Below, one piece after another: positions 40,176 through 48,359 of a stretch of DNA of 64,000 nt. A model generated the notes under the pieces. That model did not search any database and had not been told where the DNA came from. It saw only the letters and a program-made list of their open reading frames with translations. This stretch comes from a virus. The stretch covers positions 271,989-335,988 of the IMG/VR virus record IMGVR_UViG_3300044712_002668, one strand, 5' to 3'. Each line of letters starts with the position of its first letter. Within the stretch, counting starts at the first letter, position 1. The translations under genes were made by a program, and so were the position numbers.

Positions 40176-40826
40176 ATGAAGTTGAATTCAGTTATAAACA
40201 GGTACATTAGTGGTGATGGTAGTGATACCATTTGGTATAATGATTTCGCTTTAGAAATTTATTATGCAAATAATACGCATCCCATTCATGAAGTTATTAA
40301 AAAAGGGTTTGCCGGTACTGTAAACAAACATACTCTGACATTTGTTGATCATGATGAAAAAGAATATAAAATCTTAAAACATGATAAGCAAATGATTATT
40401 TTAGATGATAATCTTTATCATAACTTTTCATTCATGACTCTTGACGGTACAGATATCGATTTTGATTTTAAGAAGTTTCCTTCTTTTAGAGCGCCTCATT
40501 ATCTATTCAAAGTAGATAACGAGGATATTGTTGTTTATGTCAGCATGGATAAGCACAAGTTTGATTACAATACCTGTCATATGTATGTTGGAAATATTGG
40601 TGGTACATTTGTACATGTACCAATCAAAGAGTTTACAAGATATAGGGATGGTGGAACTACCTATATAAAGACAGATATGGGTGTTTTATTTGCTCCAACT
40701 CCGTTTGAAAAAGATAAGAAAGCCTCTTTCAATAAGAAGAATTTAGAATCTTTAAATCCAGAAGATTTTACTATTATAGAAGATCATGGTAAGGATGTAA
40801 CTATAAACCTTGTGAGTAGAAAATGA
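40176..40826 (+). CDS. hypothetical beta-rich protein (216 aa)
   Basis: Starts MKLNSVINRYISGDGSDTIW; many aromatic and Asp residues, no metal pattern. Follows a GGTG-containing gap. Unknown. Overlaps the next gene by ATGA. Confidence 0.65.
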   Translation: MKLNSVINRYISGDGSDTIWYNDFALEIYYANNTHPIHEVIKKGFAGTVNKHTLTFVDHDEKEYKILKHDKQMIILDDNLYHNFSFMTLDGTDIDFDFKKFPSFRAPHYLFKVDNEDIVVYVSMDKHKFDYNTCHMYVGNIGGTFVHVPIKEFTRYRDGGTTYIKTDMGVLFAPTPFEKDKKASFNKKNLESLNPEDFTIIEDHGKDVTINLVSRK

Positions 40827-41371
40827 CAGACGATAAAGGTTATTGGTCCGGACCATGTCCGATACACGTTCTTTCAGCGGCAGAGGCTATAAGGAAAAGG
40901 CCAAAGCTATATTTTGGTGAGAATAATTTTGAGCCAGTATTAAAATCCATTATATGTTTTTTAAAAACATATGGTGAGATTGCTTCAGTTGTTGTTGGTT
41001 ACGAATCAATAGTAACTGCATTTTTGAATAATCCAATAGAGAATTTTGATATTTTTAGTCAGTTGTATGCTCCAGGTGGTCCAGAAGAATTCCAACCTGT
41101 AGTAGTTATAGCTTCAACCTCTTCAGCAAAAATACAGTATGAGTATAATGATGAGTTTTATGAGTTCAATTTTAAGAATGGTGAGTTTGTAGATAAGTGT
41201 GTGCCCAGTGTTCCTAAATACGATAGGAATTTAATTAAATTGTATTTGACATGGGATGAAAAATTAACACCAATTGATGATAAGATTATAAATAATGTAT
41301 TGGAGAATTTGGAACACGAAGGATATTGTGTTTATTCAGAGCGAGATATAGATAAGATTTTAGGATATTAA
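40823..41371 (+). CDS. GyrB-N-terminus-like fragment protein (182 aa)
   Basis: The start (IHVLSAAEAIRKRPKLYFGE) matches the opening of type IIA topoisomerase B subunits (VL.GLEAVRKRPGMYIG), but the following GHKL ATPase motifs (E...N, DNGRGIP, G.G) are absent. The remainder is acidic and unrecognised. It could be a decoy or regulator of host gyrase, or coincidental similarity of one helix. Confidence 0.55.
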   Translation: MTDDKGYWSGPCPIHVLSAAEAIRKRPKLYFGENNFEPVLKSIICFLKTYGEIASVVVGYESIVTAFLNNPIENFDIFSQLYAPGGPEEFQPVVVIASTSSAKIQYEYNDEFYEFNFKNGEFVDKCVPSVPKYDRNLIKLYLTWDEKLTPIDDKIINNVLENLEHEGYCVYSERDIDKILGY

Positions 41372-41391
41372 AAGGGTAAAGGTATACGAGT

Positions 41392-42012
41392 ATGACTGAT
41401 GATCTTTATGATAGGCCAGAAGATTATTACGATTCAATTCCACGCCCATTATGTTGTGAGCTTCAGAGGAAGTTTCCTACCATAATAGCGAATGTTGATA
41501 TTTATAATGAGGGTGATTCTTATTTGGTGGAAGCCAAATGGACCCTGCAGCCAATTGAATATATAGCTCGTGATACCCAATACAAAATGGGTACTAAATA
41601 CTTTGAGGTCGAAAAGACTCCAAAGTTCTGCCCATATTGTGGCAAGAGATTGCCAAAGCTTGTAAGGAAAAAGAACCCTCCAAAAAATGTTTGTAGGGTT
41701 GTTGATACGGGATATTATTGCGATACATGTAAAGAAAGATTGATGGCATGTACTTGCTATCATCCAACAGCTTTATGGGAGGTTAAGCAGTCAAAACCCG
41801 AAGAACCAAACTTCATCAAAGCAGATTTGGTTGAAGGTTTGACTGATAATGAATTCAATGAGCGTGACAAGTTTATGATGGATCATCATCGGTGTAAGAA
41901 TGCTGAGTTCTATATTAATCTATCACGTGCATCTGGTATTGGTCAAGCTGTAGATATAATGTGTTCTGTCTGTAAAGAAGTCAAAAACATTACAGATTAT
42001 GATTGTTGGTAA
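41392..42012 (+). CDS. multi-ribbon zinc-binding protein (206 aa)
   Basis: A Cys-containing protein with CPYCGKRLPKL, then CDTCKERLMACTCYH and a C-terminal CKN...CSVCKEVKN. At least two zinc sites are likely. No enzyme domain. Unknown partner. Confidence 0.65.
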   Translation: MTDDLYDRPEDYYDSIPRPLCCELQRKFPTIIANVDIYNEGDSYLVEAKWTLQPIEYIARDTQYKMGTKYFEVEKTPKFCPYCGKRLPKLVRKKNPPKNVCRVVDTGYYCDTCKERLMACTCYHPTALWEVKQSKPEEPNFIKADLVEGLTDNEFNERDKFMMDHHRCKNAEFYINLSRASGIGQAVDIMCSVCKEVKNITDYDCW

Positions 42013-42013
42013 G

Positions 42014-42232
42014 ATGATTACGCTAAATACAGTAGGTTTTTGTTTTGTTTTATCATCAATCATATCATTGTTTCATTTATTTGTAAACAGAGGAAATTCT
42101 TATGGAATTGAAACTTATACGTTGATATTTTTCATGAATGCATTAACGGCAGCAATCCTTTTCTATATGCATTATCATATGGAAAATGGTAAAGAAGAAA
42201 AGAAACCCAGATCAGGACCGCAGTGGTTGTAA
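42014..42232 (+). CDS. small membrane protein (72 aa)
   Basis: Start at ATG 42014 (MITLNTVGFCFVLSSIISLF). Two hydrophobic helices (VGFCFVLSSIISLFHLFV and LIFFMNALTAAILFYM) with a basic C-terminus. Inner-membrane protein of unknown role, just before tsf. Confidence 0.65.
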   Translation: MITLNTVGFCFVLSSIISLFHLFVNRGNSYGIETYTLIFFMNALTAAILFYMHYHMENGKEEKKPRSGPQWL

Positions 42233-42243
42233 GGAGAAAAGAA

Positions 42244-42708
42244 ATGACAACAGAATCAATGGTACTTAGTGAGATTGAAACAATCAAGAAGCTCCGAAAG
42301 GAAACGTCAGCTCCGTTGGCTATCTGCAAAGAAGCCGTACAAAAACTTGGAACACATGATTTTGATAATCTTCTTCAGTATATCAAGAATTTTTCAGGGT
42401 ATAGTGTCAAGAGTAAAGAGAATGCAAATCGTTGTTATGTGATTAGATCTTATGTACATCATACCAATCAGCTTGGTGTGTTGGTCAGGATCTCTGTTGA
42501 TACCGATTTTGCAGCTAAAAGTCAGGAAGTTATTGATTTTACAGATGGTTTGGCAATGACAATTGCTGCAAATAACCCAACGGATTTTTCTGTAAAGATT
42601 CCTTGGGTTATGGATGAAAACTTTACAGTTGAGCAGCAAAAAAATAAACTGGAAGCACAGATAAAAGAATCAATTCAGATTCATGATTGGCATTTTATGA
42701 GGTCGTAA
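42244..42708 (+). CDS. tsf: elongation factor Ts, short form
   Basis: Start at ATG 42244 (MTTESMVLSEIETIKKLRKE) after AAGGAGAAAAGAA, the best ribosome-binding site nearby. 154 residues against about 280 in bacteria. The N-terminal UBA-like helix set (KKLRKETSAPLAICKEAVQKL) and the core with GVLVRISVDTDFAAKSQEVI match EF-Ts; the key EF-Tu-contacting TDFVAK appears as TDFAAK at 87-92. The second half of the core and dimerisation region are missing. Acts as the guanine-nucleotide exchange factor for EF-Tu, presumably the host's. Confidence 0.9.
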   Translation: MTTESMVLSEIETIKKLRKETSAPLAICKEAVQKLGTHDFDNLLQYIKNFSGYSVKSKENANRCYVIRSYVHHTNQLGVLVRISVDTDFAAKSQEVIDFTDGLAMTIAANNPTDFSVKIPWVMDENFTVEQQKNKLEAQIKESIQIHDWHFMRS

Positions 42709-42971
42709 TGGTAAGTAATATATCTAAAGAAGAGTGGGCTTTAATTATAGCTCACAAAATGTTAATAGAATTGGTAGATGAGGCTGTTAAGCTTAATGAT
42801 TACTCTCATGTACTAAATTATATCGCTATTGTAGTAAGCCCTATATTGGATAATTTTTTTAAAGAGGTAAGGGTTAATGATGGAGATCCTGATCTTAGAA
42901 TGAATAGATTAAGACTTATGAAATCAATAAGTAAACAGTGTTTAAGAATTGCGGACTTTTCCAAATTATGA
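42708..42971 (+). CDS. hypothetical helical protein (87 aa)
   Basis: ATG 42708 (MVSNISKEEWALIIAHKMLI) overlaps the tsf stop (TAATG). All-helical. Its stop overlaps the first gene of the seven-member Gly-rich tandem. Unknown. Confidence 0.65.
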   Translation: MVSNISKEEWALIIAHKMLIELVDEAVKLNDYSHVLNYIAIVVSPILDNFFKEVRVNDGDPDLRMNRLRLMKSISKQCLRIADFSKL

Positions 42972-43201
42972 AAGTCTTAATCCTTAACAATAGAGATTGG
43001 ATGATAGAAGAAAAATGTTATGGGTATGGTTGTTGTAATTATGGCAATGGAGGTGGTGATGGGTGCGGTGACGGAAATATAGTATCTGGATGTGGTTTTG
43101 GGGTTGGTTATGCAGATGCTCGTCAAGGGTTTTTTGGTGGCACCGGGGCTGGATGTGTTTTTGGACATGGCGATGGATCTGGAATCGGATATGGAAAATG
43201 A
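42968..43201 (+). CDS. Gly-rich family protein 7 (77 aa)
   Basis: ATG 42968 gives MKVLILNNRDWMIEEKCYGY; body GNGGGDGCGDG and FGHGDGSGIGYG. First of seven tandem copies, overlapping its neighbours by ATGA. Confidence 0.75.
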   Translation: MKVLILNNRDWMIEEKCYGYGCCNYGNGGGDGCGDGNIVSGCGFGVGYADARQGFFGGTGAGCVFGHGDGSGIGYGK

Positions 43202-43428
43202 AAGTCATTATTCTTAACAAAAAAGAATGGCAAAAACCAGAAACTGGTTTTAGTTGTGGTGATAATTTATATCTTATGAACGGTTCTGGTTATGCAGATG
43301 GTTTTGGTGGTATGATGGGTAACGCTTCTGGTGGTGGACTTTCAGATTTGGGGAATTGTTATAAAGGATTTGGATGTGGTATAGCTTGGGGTCATGGTCA
43401 GGGTGATGGGACAGGCGAACGTGAATGA
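43198..43428 (+). CDS. Gly-rich family protein 8 (76 aa)
   Basis: ATG 43198 gives MKVIILNKKEWQKPETGFSC; body with SGYADGFGGMMG and WGHGQGDGTGE. The start is set by the family signature and ATGA overlap rather than the longer frame. Confidence 0.75.
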   Translation: MKVIILNKKEWQKPETGFSCGDNLYLMNGSGYADGFGGMMGNASGGGLSDLGNCYKGFGCGIAWGHGQGDGTGERE

Positions 43429-43679
43429 AGGTCATTATATTTAATCATAATGATTGGAAAACATTAGAGCATGGTCCTGGGCGTGGTGCTCATACAGACG
43501 GTGAGGGTCGTGCTGATGGTTGTAAATGTTATGGTGCTTATAATGTAGTTTGTAGAAGTGTTTCTGGAGGCGGTTATGCAGAGGGGGTTTGTTGTTTTTG
43601 GTGTCCGCCACAAGGTTATTTCAGGGGACATGGATTTGGTGCGGCGCCTGGTTGTGGCCAAGGTAATGGAACAGGATAA
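43425..43679 (+). CDS. Gly-rich family protein 9 (84 aa)
   Basis: MKVIIFNHNDWKTLEHGPGR, Cys-containing middle (CKCYGAYNVVC; VCCFWCPPQG) and GHGFGAAPGCGQGNGTG. The highest Cys content in the tandem. Confidence 0.75.
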   Translation: MKVIIFNHNDWKTLEHGPGRGAHTDGEGRADGCKCYGAYNVVCRSVSGGGYAEGVCCFWCPPQGYFRGHGFGAAPGCGQGNGTG

Positions 43680-43921
43680 TGAGGGTCATTATACTTAATC
43701 ATAATGACTGGCAGATACCAGAAGATAGTTGTGGGTGGGGAGCTTCAGCAACTACTGAATTTGGTAATGGTCTTGCTGATATAAGCCGTAATGATGTGGT
43801 AATTGGTATTGGTGATGGTTATGCAGATGGCCCTTGCGGTATTTTTCGTGGATTCGGATATGGCAGAACATATGGTTGTGGTTCGGGAAATGGTACAGGT
43901 TATGGACATGGAAGAGAATGA
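43679..43921 (+). CDS. Gly-rich family protein 10 (80 aa)
   Basis: MRVIILNHNDWQIPEDSCGW; body FGNGLADISR, GIGDGYADG and GCGSGNGTGYGHG. TAATG overlap with copy 9. Confidence 0.75.
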   Translation: MRVIILNHNDWQIPEDSCGWGASATTEFGNGLADISRNDVVIGIGDGYADGPCGIFRGFGYGRTYGCGSGNGTGYGHGRE

Positions 43922-44181
43922 AAGTATTAATTCTTAATAAAAAAGATTGGCAAACACCAGAGGGAACCGGACTTGCTTTAACTGGTTGTGGTCGTGCAGA
44001 TGGAGCTGGCCCAACAGGATTTCCGATACGTGATGGTGGGGTTGGTTATGGTTATGGAGATGGTCGTCAGTGTATTTCACAAGGACAAGTAGATGAAGAT
44101 GGCCATTTTATTTTTTTTCAAGGATATGGAATTGGCTCGGTACCTGGTTATGGCCAAGGTAATGGTACTGGAACAGGATAA
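43918..44181 (+). CDS. Gly-rich family protein 11 (87 aa)
   Basis: MKVLILNKKDWQTPEGTGLA; body GYGYGDGRQC and PGYGQGNGTGTG. The start is chosen by family signature at ATG 43918. Confidence 0.75.
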   Translation: MKVLILNKKDWQTPEGTGLALTGCGRADGAGPTGFPIRDGGVGYGYGDGRQCISQGQVDEDGHFIFFQGYGIGSVPGYGQGNGTGTG

Positions 44182-44417
44182 TGAAGGTTCTTATTCTTAA
44201 TAAAGAACATTGGCAGATACAGGAATATGATGGCTGTGGTAGTGGACTTGCTCTTTGGGGTTGTGGCTGTGCAGAAGGTGCCGGTCTAATAAACAAAAAA
44301 GGTGGAGATGGTTATGGTTATGGAGATGGCTACTGTGGCTATCGTTGGATTTCACAAGGATGTGGAATTGGTGCAGCTCCTGGTTACGGTCAAGGTAATG
44401 GCAATGGAACAAGTTAA
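44181..44417 (+). CDS. Gly-rich family protein 12 (78 aa)
   Basis: MKVLILNKEHWQIQEYDGCG; body GGDGYGYGDGYCGYRWISQG and APGYGQGNGNGTS. Very similar in its end to copies 9 and 11 (APG[CY]GQGNG), pointing to recent duplication. Confidence 0.75.
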   Translation: MKVLILNKEHWQIQEYDGCGSGLALWGCGCAEGAGLINKKGGDGYGYGDGYCGYRWISQGCGIGAAPGYGQGNGNGTS

Positions 44418-44657
44418 ATGAAAGTACTTATCCTTAACAAGGAACATTGGCAGATACAAGAAAATGGTATTGGATATGGTAACACATATACCGTAAAGGG
44501 ACTTGGTGGTGGGCGGGCTGATATCTATACTATTAATAAAGGAAGGAATTTCGGAGAAGGTTATGCAGATGGTTATAGGGGTGATCAGGTTAATGTAGAT
44601 AATAAATTTAAAATTGCTAATGGTTGTGGTCGTGCTTCTGGATGCGTATCAATATGA
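44418..44657 (+). CDS. Gly-rich family protein 13 (79 aa)
   Basis: MKVLILNKEHWQIQENGIGY; Gly body shorter, ending ANGCGRASGCVSI. Last copy of the tandem; its stop overlaps the next gene. Confidence 0.75.
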   Translation: MKVLILNKEHWQIQENGIGYGNTYTVKGLGGGRADIYTINKGRNFGEGYADGYRGDQVNVDNKFKIANGCGRASGCVSI

Positions 44658-45073
44658 ATGATACTCTGAACCAAATCAAAGTCTTTAACGAAAAGATAAT
44701 GTCTTGGACAAATGAAGTTGAAAAATACTTAACTCCAAGCATGTATGAAGTATATAATTTATTAAAGAAGTTTGAAGAAGAGAGTAAGTATAAAGCTAAA
44801 GTATGTCATATCCAAGAGATGACATTAAGAAAATACGGATTTTTTGATGCTGCCGATTTCTGGCGGCAACGTGCAGATTGTTTTAAGAAAAACAACCCAA
44901 AACCTCTTATCAGTAAAGAGTTTTGGTTTTATCTTATGGAATGTCAAGAGAAGGTTTGCAGGGCCGAAGGGCTTTTTGATGAGGCTGATTATTATCGTCA
45001 GATGAAACACAGCATAGAATCAAGCGTTCACATTGCTCCTTGGAAAATAATTATCAACATTAATGAAATATGA
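44654..45073 (+). CDS. hypothetical helical protein (139 aa)
   Basis: Start at ATG 44654 (MNDTLNQIKVFNEKIMSWTN). Charged, with segment DAADFWRQRADCF repeated in spirit later as DEADYYRQMKHS, which suggests helical repeats. Unknown. Confidence 0.65.
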   Translation: MNDTLNQIKVFNEKIMSWTNEVEKYLTPSMYEVYNLLKKFEEESKYKAKVCHIQEMTLRKYGFFDAADFWRQRADCFKKNNPKPLISKEFWFYLMECQEKVCRAEGLFDEADYYRQMKHSIESSVHIAPWKIIININEI

Positions 45074-45438
45074 CATCATTAGAGCGTAAACTAATTGTTT
45101 ATTTTCTCAACCTTGCAGCCGATGAATTCAGCAATCATGGGTGCAATGATTTCAGAGCCAAAGATGCTGACCTTACCAAACAGGAAATCAAATCTCTTCA
45201 AGAACTTCTTAAGACAGAGGGGTTTTATGGAGATGATGAGGTACCTGATTCAGACATATTTTATGATTGGATGATAATGAATTTGATGGCAGAGAGGCTT
45301 GAGAAGAATATTACATTAAAAAATGGTCCAAAAGAATATGTAGTTGATAAAGATTTGGTTTGCTCACAGTGTAATAATGTAATGGAACCCAAAGAGGGTT
45401 GTTTGGTGTGTAGGAATTGTGGGTTTAATCGCGGTTGA
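45070..45438 (+). CDS. helical protein with C-terminal zinc ribbon (122 aa)
   Basis: The N-terminal helical part (MTSLERKLIVYFLNLAADEF) resembles small phage proteins with an F.NHGCND pattern. The C-terminal ribbon is CSQCNNVMEPKEGCLVCRNC. Unknown role. Confidence 0.65.
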   Translation: MTSLERKLIVYFLNLAADEFSNHGCNDFRAKDADLTKQEIKSLQELLKTEGFYGDDEVPDSDIFYDWMIMNLMAERLEKNITLKNGPKEYVVDKDLVCSQCNNVMEPKEGCLVCRNCGFNRG

Positions 45439-45441
45439 ATT

Positions 45442-45675
45442 ATGAAAACTATTTACGAAGATAACCTTATTAAAATCCAAGGTTACGAAAACAATGGCAA
45501 ATGGTTTGGTAGACTGTTTATCTGTTATAACGGAAGTGTGTACACTGGATTTGCAGAAGTCATTACCAAGTCAAAAGAAGATGGTATTAAAAAGTTTATT
45601 GAGATGTTGGTAAGTTTATCAAGCTTTGAATTCAAAAGCTCAATAAAAGAAAGTATTATGAGGATACCGTTTTGA
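45442..45675 (+). CDS. hypothetical protein (77 aa)
   Basis: Begins MKTIYEDNLIKIQGYENNGK; beta-rich first half, helical end. Its stop TGA overlaps a TTG start of the next small gene. Confidence 0.65.
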   Translation: MKTIYEDNLIKIQGYENNGKWFGRLFICYNGSVYTGFAEVITKSKEDGIKKFIEMLVSLSSFEFKSSIKESIMRIPF

Positions 45676-45794
45676 TAAATGAAGAAGATAAAAATGCAGG
45701 CTGCGGCTGTTGTGGCTGTATAGTTTACATTTCCATATTCGTTGCCATGGTCTGGGTTTCAATTCAAATTCTCAAGTACATAGGCGCTTTGTAA
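45672..45794 (+). CDS. tiny Cys-rich membrane protein (40 aa), TTG start
   Basis: Frame from TTG 45672 to TAA 45792-45794: MINEEDKNAGCGCCGCIVYI then SIFVAMVWVSIQILKYIGAL. A CGCCGC cluster precedes one transmembrane helix. The start overlaps the previous stop, and the stop forms TAATG with the next start, a placement typical of real genes here. Confidence 0.5.
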   Translation: MINEEDKNAGCGCCGCIVYISIFVAMVWVSIQILKYIGAL

Positions 45795-46348
45795 TGATCT
45801 CGCTCATTTCCAAACTAAAAAACATACCCACTACTTATCCTATGTTTGATGCTTTCAACTATGGAGAGTTGATAGCCAAATATGATAATGGTATGGTTTC
45901 CAGATGGCATAAGAATAAAGATTGTAAACCGATTGGTATTTCAATAGATCATGTATATCATAATGGTATTTATACCAAAGCAAATACGGGTTATGTTTTG
46001 GTAATTGAAGAACAATGTGTATTCTCCACCAATCTATTTGATGATCTACTTGAGTATAGACCTGGAGATTATTTGGGTATCGGGCATTGTATGAAGTCTG
46101 ATAATGTCTGGATTCCAAGTAGATTGTTAGGTTCTGATGAATATTTTGCTCAGGTAGTATGTATGGATGCTAAAAACTTACAACTGGAGTTCTCTCCAGT
46201 GTTATTGGCCGCAGCTCTGGGTGGTTCTGCTACAACTGAGGCTTACGGCGCTACCTGCGGCGATTGTCATGAATATTATGAATATGCTGTGAAAGTTAAT
46301 AGTTTTATTTGCAAGGGCTGCCAACTAAGAAGAGAAGTATTTGGCTGA
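45794..46348 (+). CDS. hypothetical protein with C-terminal zinc ribbon (184 aa)
   Basis: Start at ATG 45794 (MISLISKLKNIPTTYPMFDA). Beta-rich body and a C-terminal CGDCHEYYEYAVKVNSFICK ribbon. Unknown. Confidence 0.65.
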   Translation: MISLISKLKNIPTTYPMFDAFNYGELIAKYDNGMVSRWHKNKDCKPIGISIDHVYHNGIYTKANTGYVLVIEEQCVFSTNLFDDLLEYRPGDYLGIGHCMKSDNVWIPSRLLGSDEYFAQVVCMDAKNLQLEFSPVLLAAALGGSATTEAYGATCGDCHEYYEYAVKVNSFICKGCQLRREVFG

Positions 46349-46686
46349 TGTCTTCTGAACAAATCATAATAAACTCAATTGAGATTGCTCAAGAAAAGGG
46401 TATCAAGATAAAAAGAGGAGCCCTGTTTTCATGGCATGGCTGTAAGCTGATATCTTGTGATTGTTCCGGGGCGGTATTGGTAGCATATGCAGAACCATTT
46501 CAATCCTTTCCAAAAGGATGGTTGAAGGTTTTGTTTACAATATTGGAATGTGATCATTTCTGGTGGCGCAGATTTGATTATGGTTTCAACCAGCAGAACA
46601 TAATGTATAAGCGTATCAGTGATACGGAATACGAAGAAGATAGTGTTAGTAAATTTGCTATGCAATTGTCAAAGAGGGTGATATAA
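46348..46686 (+). CDS. hypothetical protein (112 aa)
   Basis: Start at ATG 46348 (MSSEQIIINSIEIAQEKGIK), overlapping the previous stop (TGATG). The pattern LFSWHGCKLISCDCSGAVL is seen in other phage proteins of unknown role. Acidic end. Confidence 0.65.
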   Translation: MSSEQIIINSIEIAQEKGIKIKRGALFSWHGCKLISCDCSGAVLVAYAEPFQSFPKGWLKVLFTILECDHFWWRRFDYGFNQQNIMYKRISDTEYEEDSVSKFAMQLSKRVI

Positions 46687-46687
46687 T

Positions 46688-47116
46688 ATGGCCGCTAAAA
46701 AGAAGAAAATTAAACTATCCACTACTGAGCAGAAGATTCGTGAGCTACAGGCCGAGGCTAGTAAACTAAAACAAGCCGAGGATAAAAAAAAGACAGATAA
46801 GGTTCTTGCGAAACTTGATGATCGTGCAAAGATAGTTTGGGATCTGATCAAGGATGAGCTTGGCTATCTAGATGATAGTTACCTTAAACTTTTGATGAAA
46901 GGTACAGGTAAAAATGTCAAGCTAAACCTAACACATAACACGCATAAACCATATTTTGTGTGTCAGTTTTTTAATAGCCCAATTGGAAACTTTTTATCAG
47001 AAAACGAAGCTATCGATTGTGTAAATGGTATAATTCATTGTGGAACAAGATATTTAGTTATTGATGTGGATAACCAAAGGCAAGTTGAAGTAAAAATAAG
47101 AATAGAGTTTCAATGA
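46688..47116 (+). CDS. coiled-coil protein (142 aa)
   Basis: Lys-rich N-terminus (MAAKKKKIKLSTTEQKIREL) leads into a coiled coil (QAEASKLKQAEDKKKTDKVL) and a small C-terminal beta region. Unknown. Confidence 0.6.
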   Translation: MAAKKKKIKLSTTEQKIRELQAEASKLKQAEDKKKTDKVLAKLDDRAKIVWDLIKDELGYLDDSYLKLLMKGTGKNVKLNLTHNTHKPYFVCQFFNSPIGNFLSENEAIDCVNGIIHCGTRYLVIDVDNQRQVEVKIRIEFQ

Positions 47117-47316
47117 CCAATAACGTTTCCCAACTTCAGGATAAAGTAAACCGTCTTGAGCGGCGTATCGAAACTCTTGAAAGAGAGATTGGCGGCAAAG
47201 AGATTGAGATTGAACGCAAGGATCGTGAGATTGCCCGTCTCAAAGAACAGCTTGAGCAAATGACAGCTAACTATGAAGAAGCTCAGGCTTTTATAGACAA
47301 TGGAAATTTCTCTTGA
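47113..47316 (+). CDS. short coiled-coil protein (67 aa)
   Basis: Nearly the whole protein is one heptad helix (LQDKVNRLERRIETLEREIG; ERKDREIARLKEQLEQMTAN). Likely an oligomerising adaptor. Coupled to the previous gene by ATGA. Confidence 0.65.
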   Translation: MTNNVSQLQDKVNRLERRIETLEREIGGKEIEIERKDREIARLKEQLEQMTANYEEAQAFIDNGNFS

Positions 47317-47325
47317 GGAGTAAAT

Positions 47326-47703
47326 ATGGACAGAGCTCTTCGCTATGGTGTTCCTTTGAAGCCTGCCAAAGTTGACGTAGATCTGGAAAAGTCATTTGTT
47401 AAGTATCTGACAGAAAAGAATTATACTGTATATCCTCCAGGTCATTCTGATAATGAAGAAATTGTCAAACTTAAAAATGAAATAGAACGCTTAAATAAAG
47501 AAAGAGAAAGCGGTCTGGATATGATATCTAGACTTAGAGATGAACGGCGTCAGTTCAATAATGAGCTTGTGGAGGCTCTTGATCTTAATCAAGATACCTT
47601 TGATACTATGACTGACTATGAAGGTCAAGAAGATATCATAAAGGCAATCAAGGAAAAATCTAGAGATAAAATTTCTTTAAGAAAACTATTAAGAAATTTA
47701 TGA
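47326..47703 (+). CDS. coiled-coil hypothetical protein (125 aa)
   Basis: Begins MDRALRYGVPLKPAKVDVDL; central coiled coil (EEIVKLKNEIERLNKERESG). Unknown; probably interacts with the previous coiled-coil protein. Confidence 0.6.
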   Translation: MDRALRYGVPLKPAKVDVDLEKSFVKYLTEKNYTVYPPGHSDNEEIVKLKNEIERLNKERESGLDMISRLRDERRQFNNELVEALDLNQDTFDTMTDYEGQEDIIKAIKEKSRDKISLRKLLRNL

Positions 47704-47948
47704 AAAAATATTTACTTTTAGCCGGAAGTTGTTACTATCCACGAAGAGGAATAGGAGATTGGCAAGGCTGTTTTGAAACAATTGAATTGGCTGAGAAGCA
47801 AATAGAAACAACTGTAGAGTATGATTATTTTACAAAAGGCCCAAGAAAGGGGGAAATTAAAGAAGGATCCGCAAGACATTATTACAAAATTGGTCGTGAT
47901 ACATATGATTGGTATGAAATTGTAGATCTTGATGATTGGATCGGTTGA
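47700..47948 (+). CDS. hypothetical protein (82 aa)
   Basis: Starts MKKYLLLAGSCYYPRRGIGD and ends DTYDWYEIVDLDDW, a pattern common in phage and cyanobacterial small proteins (YLLL.G..YYP..G..D). Function unknown. Confidence 0.7.
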   Translation: MKKYLLLAGSCYYPRRGIGDWQGCFETIELAEKQIETTVEYDYFTKGPRKGEIKEGSARHYYKIGRDTYDWYEIVDLDDWIG

Positions 47949-47949
47949 T

Positions 47950-48351
47950 ATGAAGAAGTTTTTATTGGTAGAACGGCAAAGTGGTGGTTGTGATTATACT
48001 ATAGGATGTGGAATAAGGGTAACTACTATCACTGCGGAATCTTTGGAAGATGCCATCAAACAATGTGGTGGAAATTTAACCGAAGAAGATTTGCGTAAAG
48101 ATGAGGATGAGGATGATGAAGATGAAGACTATGATGATGAATATTCATTGATTAGTGACTATCAAGCCAAGAATGAACATGGTATTAATAGCGCGTTTTT
48201 ATATGAAATTGCTTCTTCAACAAACCTTGAAAAGCCAATTTTATCTTCAAGATCTGTTTTGAACAAACTAAAGAAAGAGGCCAAAGAAAAAGAACAAGAA
48301 AAAAAAGAGCTTGAAGAACTTAAGCGTCTCAAGAAAAAGTATAATAAATAG
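47950..48351 (+). CDS. acidic hypothetical protein (133 aa)
   Basis: Start at ATG 47950 (MKKFLLVERQSGGCDYTIGC). The start strand motif is like the previous gene (KK[YF]LL). Acidic middle (DEDEDDEDEDYDDEYS) and charged coiled-coil end. Unknown. Confidence 0.65.
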   Translation: MKKFLLVERQSGGCDYTIGCGIRVTTITAESLEDAIKQCGGNLTEEDLRKDEDEDDEDEDYDDEYSLISDYQAKNEHGINSAFLYEIASSTNLEKPILSSRSVLNKLKKEAKEKEQEKKELEELKRLKKKYNK

Positions 48352-48359
48352 GAACCTAT

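Noticed and set aside
42968-44657. Diversity-generating retroelement behind the Gly-rich copies
   Set aside because: No reverse transcriptase or template repeat is present, and differences are indels and duplications rather than adenine-directed substitutions.
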